A stretch of DNA of 64,000 bases from Alteromonas pelagimontana (GTDB lineage Bacteria > Pseudomonadota > Gammaproteobacteria > Enterobacterales > Alteromonadaceae), in NCBI RefSeq assembly GCF_002499975.2, contig NZ_CP052766.1, positions 3,224,001 to 3,288,000 of the forward strand, written 5' to 3'. Each line of letters begins with the position of its first letter. Within the stretch, counting starts at the first letter, position 1. Made by a program: the position numbers and the translations under genes. This document shows positions 54,904-63,389 of this stretch, in pieces. The notes beneath the pieces are model-generated. The model ran no database searches. It was not told the DNA's origin and worked only from the letters and a program-made list of their open reading frames with translations.

Positions 54904-55287
54904 TTGGACAAAAATATGAAAATTCTCGTGGTAGACGACTTTTCTACTATGAGACGTATCATAAAAAACCTGCTCAAAGATCTGGGGTTTTCCAATATCC
55001 AGGAAGCGGACGATGGCAGTACTGCCTTACCCATGCTACAGCAAGGTGACTTTGATTTTGTTGTCACAGACTGGAATATGCCGGGTATGCAGGGCATCGA
55101 TTTGCTGCGGGCGATTCGCAAAGATGACAGATTAAAACACCTGCCCGTGCTGATGGTTACTGCCGAAGCGAAAAAAGAACAGATCGTGGCGGCAGCGCAG
55201 GCGGGAGTGAACGGGTACGTGGTTAAGCCCTTTACCGCCGCTACTCTCAAGGAAAAGCTAGAAAAAATCTTCGAACGTTTAGGTTAA
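54904..55287 (+). CDS. cheY: Chemotaxis response regulator CheY
   Basis: CheY-P binds FliM and switches rotation. The 127-residue product appears to start at TTG 54904, five bases after GGAGG; the next ATG (54916) is 17 bases from that site, and Vibrio CheY has the same NKNMKIL-type N-terminus. The phospho-acceptor is Asp56 in [12 protein letters not shown], with acidic residues at 11-12, TAEAKKEQ and GYVVKPFT completing the active site. It is the near-identical polar-type CheY. Confidence 0.95.
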   Translation: MDKNMKILVVDDFSTMRRIIKNLLKDLGFSNIQEADDGSTALPMLQQGDFDFVVTDWNMPGMQGIDLLRAIRKDDRLKHLPVLMVTAEAKKEQIVAAAQAGVNGYVVKPFTAATLKEKLEKIFERLG

Positions 55288-55322
55288 TCCAGACGCTCTC
55301 AAGCAATTAAGAGGAAAACTGG

Positions 55323-56084
55323 ATGTCGGCAAGTTCTCACGTCCCTATTACGCTCGAAGAAGCCAAACAGCTCGTAGTCTATTTGGAGCAGGGCGATAAC
55401 GCCTCTGCAAACGCGATTCTAGAAGCCGCGTCAACTAAAGAATCTATCGAACTTTTTGCTGAAGTTGGCAAACTTACCCGCCAATTACATGACGCATTAA
55501 ATAACTTTCAACTGGACGAACGCATTGTTGGTTTGGCAAATAACGATATTCCCGACGCACAGACACGTCTAACTTATGTCATTGAAGAGACGGAAAAAGC
55601 GGCCAACACCACAATGGACGCTGTTGAAGCGAGTATGCCGATAGCTGAAACGCTAACGCACCGCATCGATACGCTTATGCCAGAGTGGAAAAAGCTGATG
55701 AATCGGCAGATCGAACTGGGTGAATTCAAGACTCTGTGCACTGACATTGATGAATTGCTTTCGGATGCATCAACGGAATCAAACAAACTTACCGGTTTGC
55801 TTACGGAGGTGCTTATGGCGCAGGGTTATCAGGACTTGACTGGCCAGGTCATCAGACGGGTTATTGAACTGGTGAAAGAAGTTGAAGACAGTTTGGTCAA
55901 TATGCTTACGATGTTCGGCGAACCTGAAATTGCAGCGATGAATAAACAAACGCAGAAGCCTAAAAAAGCCGTGAAGGTGAATAAGGTGGAGGCTGAAGGC
56001 CCAATAATCGATGCCGATAAACGTGATGATGTAGTTAAAGGCCAGGATGATGTGGATGACCTCCTGTCGAGCTTAGGTTTTTAG
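55323..56084 (+). CDS. cheZ: CheY-P phosphatase CheZ
   Basis: CheZ removes phosphate from CheY-P. The 253-residue helical protein has the catalytic stretch QGYQDLTGQVIRRVIELVKE, which contains the Asp and Gln that act on CheY-P in E. coli CheZ. The C-terminal helix DVDDLLSSLGF is the CheY-binding peptide. The order cheY-cheZ-cheA is standard for polar systems. Confidence 0.94.
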   Translation: MSASSHVPITLEEAKQLVVYLEQGDNASANAILEAASTKESIELFAEVGKLTRQLHDALNNFQLDERIVGLANNDIPDAQTRLTYVIEETEKAANTTMDAVEASMPIAETLTHRIDTLMPEWKKLMNRQIELGEFKTLCTDIDELLSDASTESNKLTGLLTEVLMAQGYQDLTGQVIRRVIELVKEVEDSLVNMLTMFGEPEIAAMNKQTQKPKKAVKVNKVEAEGPIIDADKRDDVVKGQDDVDDLLSSLGF

Positions 56085-56096
56085 GGGAGCGGGCGC

Positions 56097-58388
56097 ATGG
56101 CGTTTGATGTAGACGAAGATATATTACAAGACTTTTTGGTAGAAGCCGGAGAGATTCTTGAACAGCTTCAAGAGCAGCTTGTTGATCTGGAAAATCATCC
56201 TGAGGATGCAGATTTACTTAATGCAATTTTTCGTGGCTACCATACCGTCAAAGGTGGTGCGGGCTTTCTTTCGCTTACTGCGTTAGTGGAAATCTGTCAT
56301 GGCGCAGAAAATGTCTTCGACGTTATGCGTAACGGCCAGCGAACACTAACGCCGGAATTGATGGACGTTATTTTGCAGGCTACTGATGTCGTTGTCTCGA
56401 TGTTTGAGAAAGTGAAAAATCAGGAGCCGCTTAAACCTGCTGATGCGGCACTGGTTGAAGTATTGCATAAATTAAGTCGTCCTGAATCTCCTGATGAAAA
56501 TATCTTTGGCGAAGCCACAATTGTTGGTGAGCAGGATGACCCGTCCGATCCAACTGATGAAAACGATGTTATCGTTGAAGACATTCCTCAGGCTCCAGAA
56601 GTAGCAGCAGTTACCGCACGCGGTAACGATGGCACTATCAATGACATAACCGAAGATGAGTTTGAAGCACTTCTGGATGAGCTGCATGGTGGCGGCGCTC
56701 CCGGACGTCCTGCACAGCCTGAACAAGCGGCGTCGCGAACCGAAAATACCTCAGTAAAAGCGGAAGACGCCCCAGCCGGTAACGCTCAAGACATTACTGA
56801 TGATGAATTTGAAGCTCTGCTTGATGAACTTCACGGCAAAGGCCAATTCAGCGGTCCAGTCGGCGAAACGGTAGAGTCACAGAAATCACCAGCAAAAAAG
56901 GCCGAAAGTACCGGCAGCGGTAACGAAGACGAAATTTCAGACGATGAATTTGAAGCCTTGCTTGATCAGCTTCACGGCAAAGGTCAGGGGCCTTCAAAAA
57001 ATGAACCGTCTGCGCCTTCCTCTGTCTCGGAAAAACCAAAAATTCGGGTTGATGCAGGGGCAACCAAAGCGGTCAACGATGCGAAGAAAAAGCAAGTCGC
57101 AGCGACTGAGCAAACCAAGCCAGCCCCTGAACCAGCCTCCGGCAAACCTGCATCGGTGCCAGCCGCAGCTGCGCCTTTAAAAGAAGAGAAAAAAGCCAAT
57201 CCCGCGTCTCCTCAGGCAGAGACCACCGTGCGTGTGGATACCAAGCGGCTTGATCAGATTATGAACATGGTGGGCGAATTGGTATTGGTTCGCAACCGCT
57301 TGTTGAGTCTGGGCGTTAGCATCAATGATGAGAGTATGACGAAAGCCATTGCTAATCTTGATGTGGTGACGGGAGATTTGCAGGGTGCGGTAATGAAAAC
57401 GCGCATGCAGCCTATCAAGAAAGTTTTTGGCCGTTTCCCCCGGGTGGTGCGGGATTTAGCCCGCAGCTTGAAAAAAGAAATAACGCTGGAGCTTGAAGGC
57501 GAAGAGACCGATCTGGATAAAAACCTGGTAGAGGCTCTCGCTGATCCCTTAGTGCACCTGGTACGCAACTCAGTAGACCACGGCATTGAAATGCCCGAAG
57601 ACCGTCATGCTGCTGGTAAACCCCGAATGGGAACCGTCAAACTATCGGCTTCTCAGGAAGGCGATCACATCCTGCTTGTCATCGAAGATGATGGGAAAGG
57701 GATGGACCCGGAGAAGCTGAAAGAAATTGCGATTAAAAGAGGGGTTCTGGATGCGGATGCTGCTGCGCGAATGTCAGATGTTGAAGCATTTAACCTGATT
57801 TTTGCTCCGGGCTTTTCTACAAAAACTGAAATCAGCGATATTTCCGGTCGTGGTGTCGGCATGGATGTCGTAAAAACAAAGATTAATCAATTAAATGGTA
57901 CTGTTAAAATTGATTCGCAATTGGGTAAAGGTACCCGTCTTGAAATCAAAGTTCCATTAACGCTGGCAATTCTTCCCACGCTAATGATTGTGGTGGGGAA
58001 ACAAACGTTCGCGTTACCGCTCGGTGCGGTAAACGAAATCATCAATATGGATATTAAAAAGACCAATACTGTCGATAGTCAGTTGACTATGATTGTTCGC
58101 TCTAAAGCCATACCGTTGTTTTTCCTGGGCGAATGGTTAATTCGCGGTCCCAAAAATATCCAGCGTGATAAAGGCCATGTGGTAGTGGTGCAGATTGGCA
58201 CAAAACAAGTCGGTTTTGTTGTTGATGCTCTTATCGGGCAGGAAGAAGTGGTAATTAAACCATTGGATGCCCTGTTACAGGGAACCCCCGGTATGGCAGG
58301 TGCAACAATTACCTCAGACGGTGGTATTGCGTTGATTCTTGATATCCCAAGCCTGTTGAAGCGATATGCTCGTAAGGCAATGAAGTAG
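56097..58388 (+). CDS. cheA: Chemotaxis histidine kinase CheA with triple repeat linker
   Basis: CheA phosphorylates CheY and CheB under receptor control. The 763 residues have the HPt domain with phospho-His49 in FRGYHTVKGGAGFL. A long linker carries three copies of a motif reading roughly I-T/S-D/E-D-EFEALLD-E/Q-LHG (183-199, 232-248, 280-296). Then come the dimerisation helices from about TTVRVDTKRLDQIMNMVGEL, the ATPase domain with HLVRNSVDHGIEMPEDR and DISGRGVGMDVVK, and the CheW-like P5 domain. I see no ordinary P2 domain, so the repeats may replace it. Confidence 0.94.
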   Translation: MAFDVDEDILQDFLVEAGEILEQLQEQLVDLENHPEDADLLNAIFRGYHTVKGGAGFLSLTALVEICHGAENVFDVMRNGQRTLTPELMDVILQATDVVVSMFEKVKNQEPLKPADAALVEVLHKLSRPESPDENIFGEATIVGEQDDPSDPTDENDVIVEDIPQAPEVAAVTARGNDGTINDITEDEFEALLDELHGGGAPGRPAQPEQAASRTENTSVKAEDAPAGNAQDITDDEFEALLDELHGKGQFSGPVGETVESQKSPAKKAESTGSGNEDEISDDEFEALLDQLHGKGQGPSKNEPSAPSSVSEKPKIRVDAGATKAVNDAKKKQVAATEQTKPAPEPASGKPASVPAAAAPLKEEKKANPASPQAETTVRVDTKRLDQIMNMVGELVLVRNRLLSLGVSINDESMTKAIANLDVVTGDLQGAVMKTRMQPIKKVFGRFPRVVRDLARSLKKEITLELEGEETDLDKNLVEALADPLVHLVRNSVDHGIEMPEDRHAAGKPRMGTVKLSASQEGDHILLVIEDDGKGMDPEKLKEIAIKRGVLDADAAARMSDVEAFNLIFAPGFSTKTEISDISGRGVGMDVVKTKINQLNGTVKIDSQLGKGTRLEIKVPLTLAILPTLMIVVGKQTFALPLGAVNEIINMDIKKTNTVDSQLTMIVRSKAIPLFFLGEWLIRGPKNIQRDKGHVVVVQIGTKQVGFVVDALIGQEEVVIKPLDALLQGTPGMAGATITSDGGIALILDIPSLLKRYARKAMK

Positions 58389-58414
58389 GTAACATACGAA
58401 GGAATTAACAATCC

Positions 58415-59548
58415 ATGGTCTTTAAAGTCCTGGTAGTGGACGATTCGACGTTTTATCGTCGTCGCGTCCGCGAAATACTCGACGATGATCGAGAACTTGA
58501 AGTTGTTGGTGAAGCAAAAAACGGTCAGGAAGCTTTAGACAAGATAGCATCGCTTTCACCTGATGTGGTAACAATGGACGTTGAAATGCCAGTAATGGAT
58601 GGTATTTCAGCCGTAAAGGCGATTATGGACCGCCGCCCACTTCCTATTCTCATGTTTTCCTCGCTCACCCATCATGGAGCGCAAGCAACACTGGATGCGT
58701 TGGAAGCAGGGGCACTGGACTTTTTGCCTAAAAAGTTTGAAGATATTGCCAAAGACCGCTCGCAAGCGGCCAGCGTGCTACGAACAAAAGTACGCTTACT
58801 GGCTCGCCGAGGCATTGGTATACGTCGCCCATCGATGAATACGGTTCGCCCTAGCAGAGCGCTTCCAGACAATGCACCTGCGGCAAAATTTTTTCGATCT
58901 TCCAGTGTACTAACCGGACGAGTCGACGCTTCGGCCCAACCTACGGTGTCGTCAGTCACCCGCTCCGGCAAGAAATATCAGTGTCTTGCAATCGGGGCCT
59001 CCACTGGCGGTCCGGTGGCACTGCAAAAGGTGCTTTCCCTTCTCCCGGCAACGTTTCCTCATCCGATCCTGTTGGTGCAACATATGCCCGGCACCTTTAC
59101 TCATGCATTCGCACAACGTTTAGATAACCACTGCAGTATTACGGTAAAAGAAGCTGAACATGGGGATATTCTTAACCCCGGCTGCGCCTACCTTGCTCCT
59201 GGCGGAAAGCAAATGTTGTTCGAGGGAGCCGGAAACCAAACGCGTATTGTTATCACAGATGCAGAAGCGATTGATAAGATTAGTTATAAGCCCAGTGTTG
59301 ATGTCACCTTTGGTAGTTTACATAAAGTATTCGGGGGTGATGTACTAGGTGTTATTCTTACAGGTATGGGGGCTGATGGCCGTGAAGGCTCGCGTCTTTT
59401 AAAATCGAGTGGCGCCAAAATATGGGCGCAAGATCAGGATTCCTGTGTGGTTTATGGAATGCCTCAAGCTGTAGCATCTGCCAATATTTCTGAAAAGAGC
59501 ATCAGTATCGAAAATATCGCACAATGCATTTTAACTGAGATGCAGTAG
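58415..59548 (+). CDS. cheB: Chemoreceptor methylesterase CheB
   Basis: CheB demethylates chemoreceptors and is switched on by CheA. The 377 residues have a receiver domain with phospho-Asp55 in [13 protein letters not shown] and a C-terminal methylesterase domain with Ser196 in IGASTGGP, His223 in [16 protein letters not shown] and an Asp in [14 protein letters not shown]. Length is typical. Confidence 0.95.
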   Translation: MVFKVLVVDDSTFYRRRVREILDDDRELEVVGEAKNGQEALDKIASLSPDVVTMDVEMPVMDGISAVKAIMDRRPLPILMFSSLTHHGAQATLDALEAGALDFLPKKFEDIAKDRSQAASVLRTKVRLLARRGIGIRRPSMNTVRPSRALPDNAPAAKFFRSSSVLTGRVDASAQPTVSSVTRSGKKYQCLAIGASTGGPVALQKVLSLLPATFPHPILLVQHMPGTFTHAFAQRLDNHCSITVKEAEHGDILNPGCAYLAPGGKQMLFEGAGNQTRIVITDAEAIDKISYKPSVDVTFGSLHKVFGGDVLGVILTGMGADGREGSRLLKSSGAKIWAQDQDSCVVYGMPQAVASANISEKSISIENIAQCILTEMQ

Positions 59549-59585
59549 ATTCGGGTCAGCCTGAAACACTGGGAGCGAGTGGAAG

Positions 59586-60350
59586 TTGAAGATTTGGACC
59601 ATAGCCAATCAAAAGGGCGGGGTGGGGAAAACCACAACCACTGTCACACTCGGTGGCCTTTTAGCGCAACAAAATAAACGTGTTTTGCTGATAGATACCG
59701 ATCCTCACGCGTCACTAAGTTACTATTTTGGTCTGGATTCTGAAGAGTTATCTTCATCAGTTTACGATATTTTTATTCATAAAGCGCCAGTTAATGCCGA
59801 TATAGTGCTTGATTGCCTGATACCGACAAAGTTGGATAGCCTTTTCATTTTGCCTGCGACAATGGCATTAGCCACGCTGGATCGGCAATTGGGCAATCAG
59901 AACGGTATGGGACTGATTTTAAAAAAGGCGCTGCAAGCGATTGAGCACGATTTTGATTACGTACTGCTGGATTGTCCGCCTGTTTTGGGGGTGTTGATGG
60001 TCAATGCTTTAGCGGCTTGTCATAAGGTGATAGTGCCGGTACAGACAGAGTTCCTTGCTCTAAAAGGCTTGGATCGCATGATTCATACCCTGAAAATTAT
60101 GGGGCGTTCGCTGCACAAGGAATTCGACACTATCATAGTGCCAACCATGTTTGACCGTCGTACGAACGCCGCTATCATTGCTCAGAAAAGGTTGATGACA
60201 GGCTATGGCGATAACGTCTGGCAGGGTATGATCCCGGTCGATACACGTTTTCGCGATGCAAGCCAGGCGCAATCACCGGCGTCCGTCATTTTTCCACGCA
60301 CTCGCGGGGTCTATGCCTATACCAAGTTACTTGAAGAACTGGAGCGATAG
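59586..60350 (+). CDS. parC: ParA-like ATPase ParC, polar localisation of chemotaxis arrays
   Basis: ParC is a ParA-type ATPase that recruits chemotaxis arrays to the pole in Vibrio. The 254 residues begin KIWTIANQKGGVGKTTTTVT (deviant Walker A), with LLIDTDPHASLSYYFG and LLDCPPVLGVLMVNALAACH. The start is TTG 59586 with GGGAG about ten bases before. The position between cheB and a CheW-like gene is the Vibrio and Shewanella parC position, which separates it from plasmid ParA or Soj. Confidence 0.9.
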   Translation: MKIWTIANQKGGVGKTTTTVTLGGLLAQQNKRVLLIDTDPHASLSYYFGLDSEELSSSVYDIFIHKAPVNADIVLDCLIPTKLDSLFILPATMALATLDRQLGNQNGMGLILKKALQAIEHDFDYVLLDCPPVLGVLMVNALAACHKVIVPVQTEFLALKGLDRMIHTLKIMGRSLHKEFDTIIVPTMFDRRTNAAIIAQKRLMTGYGDNVWQGMIPVDTRFRDASQAQSPASVIFPRTRGVYAYTKLLEELER

Positions 60351-60358
60351 ACAAAGTA

Positions 60359-61093
60359 ATGACAAAAAGTACGCCTTTTGCCCGTGAAGATGTTATGCAA
60401 GCTTATCTGGACAGCCTTTTACAGGCGCCGGAAGATCCGGCTGAAGTAACGGCAAAAACGGCAAAGCTTCTTGAACAGGCGGCGCTGGAGATACTTGATG
60501 CTCCCTCCGCAGCCAGTGATCCTGAAGACAGTGATATCTATTTGGAAGGTGCGCTTGATGAACCTCCTGCGACGGAAGCTGAAGGCATACCTGAAGAAAA
60601 CGCTTCTAACGTTGTCCTGCAGCCAATAAAGGATCAGCTCGACAATCGCTTTCAGGCGTTATTCTTTGAAGTGGCAGGACTGACTATGGCGGTGCCGCTT
60701 ACCACATTGGGCGGCATTCATCGGCTCGAAAAAGTGTCACCACTGATCGGGAAGCCGGCGTGGTTTAAAGGTGTTATGTTACATCGCGCGCAAAAAATGA
60801 ATGTTGTCGACACGGCTTTATGGGTTATGCCAGAAAAATACGACCAAAAACTCGCAGAAACGCTACACTATCAGTATCTTATTACGTTAGGTGATAGTTT
60901 GTGGGGTTTGGCCAGCGATAAATTGGTTAACACTGTTACCTTGACTAAAGACGAAGTTAAATGGCGCGAAGCCAAAGGCAAACGTCCGTGGTTAGCGGGA
61001 ATGGTAAAAGAAAGAATGTGTGCGTTAATTGATGTATATCAGTTAATTTCAATGCTCAACAATGGCTTGGGCAGTAATGAGAAGATGCCTTAG
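60359..61093 (+). CDS. parP: CheW-domain protein ParP, array integration factor
   Basis: ParP holds ParC to the array by binding CheA and receptors through a CheW-like AIF domain. The 244 residues have an acidic N-terminal region (1-80, with REDVMQAYLDSLLQ) and a CheW-like domain from about FQALFFEVAGLTMAVPLTTL to CALIDVYQLISML. Naming rests mainly on its place between parC and cheW, matching Vibrio. Confidence 0.85.
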   Translation: MTKSTPFAREDVMQAYLDSLLQAPEDPAEVTAKTAKLLEQAALEILDAPSAASDPEDSDIYLEGALDEPPATEAEGIPEENASNVVLQPIKDQLDNRFQALFFEVAGLTMAVPLTTLGGIHRLEKVSPLIGKPAWFKGVMLHRAQKMNVVDTALWVMPEKYDQKLAETLHYQYLITLGDSLWGLASDKLVNTVTLTKDEVKWREAKGKRPWLAGMVKERMCALIDVYQLISMLNNGLGSNEKMP

Positions 61094-61110
61094 TAATGGG
61101 AGCCAGGTTC

Positions 61111-61602
61111 ATGAATGACGAACGAACAACCAGCAATACCCCCGACAGCAAGGATCAAGTCCTGCAATGGGTGACGTATCGCCTTGGTGATGAAACATAC
61201 GGCATCAACGTGATGCAAGTGCAGGAAGTGCTACGGCACACAGAGATAGCACCGGTGCCGGGAGCGCCAGACTATGTTCTGGGTATTATTAATCTTCGTG
61301 GTAACGTGGTGACAGTTATCGATACTCGCGCCCGGTTCGGTTTACCGCCGTCTGATACCACCGACAATACGCGTATCGTCATCATTGAGTCTGATGATCA
61401 GGTGGTGGGCATCTTAGTAGATAGCGTTGCTGAAGTGGTTTATTTGCGGTCGTCGGAAATTGACAGCGCGCCCAATGTCGGCACGGAGGAAAGCGCTAAG
61501 TTTATTCAAGGCGTAAGCAATCGTGATGGCGAGCTACTTATCCTGGTAGATTTAAATAAACTGCTTAGCGACGAAGAGTGGGATGAAATTACCAATATTT
61601 AG
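61111..61602 (+). CDS. cheW: Chemotaxis coupling protein CheW
   Basis: CheW links chemoreceptors to CheA. I use ATG 61111 (163 residues), with GGGAG eight bases before; an ATG at 61096 is in frame. The sequence is near-standard for polar CheW: LGDETYGINVMQVQEVLRHT, PGAPDYVLGIINLRGNVVTV, ILVDSVAEVVYLRSSEI and LLILVDLNKLLSDEEWDEI. It is the last gene before a strong terminator. Confidence 0.96.
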   Translation: MNDERTTSNTPDSKDQVLQWVTYRLGDETYGINVMQVQEVLRHTEIAPVPGAPDYVLGIINLRGNVVTVIDTRARFGLPPSDTTDNTRIVIIESDDQVVGILVDSVAEVVYLRSSEIDSAPNVGTEESAKFIQGVSNRDGELLILVDLNKLLSDEEWDEITNI

Positions 61603-61615
61603 TATTGGGTAGTGG

Positions 61616-61646
61616 AAAAAGGCAGGTCGCAGAACCTGCCTTTTTT
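61616..61646 (+). terminator. Rho-independent terminator closing the flagellar-chemotaxis cluster
   Basis: AAAAAGGCAGGT and ACCTGCCTTTTT form a perfect twelve-base stem around a CGCAGA loop, ending in a T run, 14 bases after the cheW stop. Confidence 0.93.
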
Positions 61647-61725
61647 GTCAGCTTTTACTTGTTATCTCTGCGAACGACGTAGACCTGACCGCAGCGGTAA
61701 TTGATGACACAGTGAGAATCTGGAG

Positions 61726-61779
61726 TGCTCATTAAATTTGAGCAACGCAGAAAACAGGGGGCCTTGCGGATCCGCCCCC
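61726..61779. other. Two inverted repeats in the cheW-DUF2802 gap
   Basis: TGCTCA/TGAGCA (61726-61731, 61739-61744) and GGGGGC/GCCCCC (61757-61762, 61774-61779) are small hairpins; the second contains the palindrome GCGGATCCGC inside. Neither is followed by a T run. The gap from 61647 to 61940 holds nothing else I can support. Confidence 0.35.
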
Positions 61780-61940
61780 ACCGTTTAAGGCGCTACGTTG
61801 TCGCTGGTTATAAGGTAACGCCATTCCTGCATAACAAGGTTTTAATTATTCACCGCTGCGTGCACTCTGAGCGAATAACTATTACTACGGATTGGCATAC
61901 GATAAATTGATTAATAAATATGGAGCCAGGTGTCCATTCT

Positions 61941-62369
61941 ATGGATGTAACGACGTTGACCTATATTGCTATCGGGCTTGCTGGCGTGGCATTGCTGCTG
62001 TGTATTATTTTAGCGATTAGCTTGCGAGGCGTGAGCAACTCATTGCTCACGGTGAAAGAAGAGCAACAAATACAGCGCAATGCTATTGGTGATGAAATTG
62101 CGCACCTTTCTCATCAGATAAATGAAGAACAAGCCCGAAGTCTGGTGCAGGGAAAGCACCTGCAACAGCTTCAGGAGCAGCTAGTTCAATTGGAAAACCA
62201 GTTGAGAGAAGTGAAGCAACAAGACCCGTCAATGCGCCTTTATTCCCGCGCAACGGAGCTGGTAAAGCAAGGCGCGTCGATTGCGGAAATTATGCAGGCT
62301 TGTGATTTACCTCGTGCTGAAGCAGAACTTCTTATCAGTATGCATCGAAAAAACGACAGAAACGTTTAG
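61941..62369 (+). CDS. DUF2802-type membrane coiled-coil protein
   Basis: I use ATG 61941 (142 residues); ATG 61920 is in frame. There is one N-terminal membrane segment (YIAIGLAGVALLLCIILAIS), a charged coiled coil (about 45-95), and a small C-terminal helical domain reading YSRATELVKQGASIAEIMQA then CDLPRAEAELLISM, which looks like a helix-turn-helix-like DUF2802 fold. Homologues lie directly after cheW in polar-flagellate relatives. Function unknown. Its stop codon lies inside the first met box. Confidence 0.75.
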   Translation: MDVTTLTYIAIGLAGVALLLCIILAISLRGVSNSLLTVKEEQQIQRNAIGDEIAHLSHQINEEQARSLVQGKHLQQLQEQLVQLENQLREVKQQDPSMRLYSRATELVKQGASIAEIMQACDLPRAEAELLISMHRKNDRNV

Positions 62370-62383
62370 ACGTCTAGACGTAA
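62360..62383 (+). promoter_or_regulatory. MetJ operator: three tandem met boxes
   Basis: Three adjacent eight-base units read AAACGTTT, AGACGTCT and AGACGTAA. The centre unit is the perfect met box; the outer two match at six of eight positions. Tandem eight-base spacing is exactly how MetJ dimers bind. A fourth, weaker unit may follow at 62384. Confidence 0.88.
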
Positions 62384-62388
62384 AGAAG

Positions 62389-62416
62389 TTGACATTCCCC
62401 GCGCTTGCGCCACAAT
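62389..62416 (+). promoter_or_regulatory. metA promoter
   Basis: A perfect -35 TTGACA and a weaker CACAAT -10 with a 16-base spacer lie directly after the met boxes and about 30 bases before the metA ATG. Binding of MetJ and its co-repressor S-adenosylmethionine there would block the -35. Confidence 0.7.
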
Positions 62417-62447
62417 AGCTCCATCATCGTTAATTATTGGAGCCGAC

Positions 62448-63386
62448 ATGCCAATCCGAATTCCAGAACAACTCCCTGCCCAGGATGTATTGCTGGGAGA
62501 AAATATTTTCACAATGGATAGCAATCGTGCAGCCACGCAGGATATTCGGCCCATGGAAATGGGTATCCTGAATTTGATGCCTAATAAAATTGAGACTGAA
62601 GTTCAGTTGCTCAGGCTGCTCTCCAACACCCCCTTGCAAGTCAATGTGGATTTAATCCGTATTGATAAACTGGCACCCAAGCATACACCACAGTCGCACA
62701 TGGATGCCTTCTACCATGACTTTTCCAGTGTTGCTGAGAAGAAATATGACGGTCTCATTATTACCGGCGCTCCATTGGGGCATATTGATTACGAAGACGT
62801 AAAATACTGGGATACCATGACCACCATACTTGAATGGGCACAGCGTCATGTGAATTCCACAATGTACCTTTGTTGGGCAGCCCATGCCGCGATGTACCAC
62901 TTTTACGGCGTGCAGCGCCATTTGCGGGAGCAAAAAATCTCCGGGGTTTTCGAGCATAAGGTGCTGGATCCCCACAATGAAATTTTGCGCGGGTTCGATC
63001 CGCAGTTTTATGCGCCGCACTCCAGATTCGGACATATAAACAGTGCGGTTTATAACCAGGTATCGGGACTGCAGGTTGTAGCAGAGTCTGAACAAGCCGG
63101 CGCTTACGTGGTAGTATCTGATGACAAACGCATGGTGTTTATCACGGGTCACCCAGAATATGATGCAGAAACGTTGAACGAGGAATACCACCGGGATTTG
63201 GAAGCGGGTGTGGAACCTGCCATTCCAGTCAATTATTATCCCGATAATAATCCCAACGAAGCGCCGCTGGTAAGGTGGCGGTCCCACGGCAATTTATTAT
63301 TTAACAATTGGCTAAATTATTACGTTTACCAAACTACGCCTTATGATTTGAGTTTGTTAGCGGAAAAGGCACAGCCTAAGAGGTAG
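62448..63386 (+). CDS. metA: Homoserine O-succinyltransferase MetA
   Basis: MetA acylates homoserine in the first committed step of methionine synthesis. The 312 residues show RPMEMGILNLMPNKIETEVQ, the catalytic Cys142 in YLCWAAHAA and ITGHPEYDAETLNEEY. Residue 111, which decides the acyl donor, is Gly in ITGAPLGHIDYEDV. Gly111 goes with succinyl-CoA, Glu with acetyl-CoA, so succinyltransferase is predicted. It lies behind a MetJ operator and 3 bases before metH, so the two are an operon. Confidence 0.95.
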   Translation: MPIRIPEQLPAQDVLLGENIFTMDSNRAATQDIRPMEMGILNLMPNKIETEVQLLRLLSNTPLQVNVDLIRIDKLAPKHTPQSHMDAFYHDFSSVAEKKYDGLIITGAPLGHIDYEDVKYWDTMTTILEWAQRHVNSTMYLCWAAHAAMYHFYGVQRHLREQKISGVFEHKVLDPHNEILRGFDPQFYAPHSRFGHINSAVYNQVSGLQVVAESEQAGAYVVVSDDKRMVFITGHPEYDAETLNEEYHRDLEAGVEPAIPVNYYPDNNPNEAPLVRWRSHGNLLFNNWLNYYVYQTTPYDLSLLAEKAQPKR

Positions 63387-63389
63387 AAA

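Noticed and set aside
56643..56985. Regularly spaced repeats as a CRISPR array or DNA repeat
   Set aside because: They are in-frame protein repeats of cheA with third-position changes between copies, not identical DNA repeats.
61725..61910. 61-codon plus-strand frame in the cheW-DUF2802 gap
   Set aside because: No ribosome binding site, Arg/His-rich unstructured composition and it spans two hairpins; not convincing as a gene.
62652..63287. 211-codon minus-strand frame opposite metA
   Set aside because: Shadow of metA; the composition follows the reverse of the coding frame and no motif is seen.
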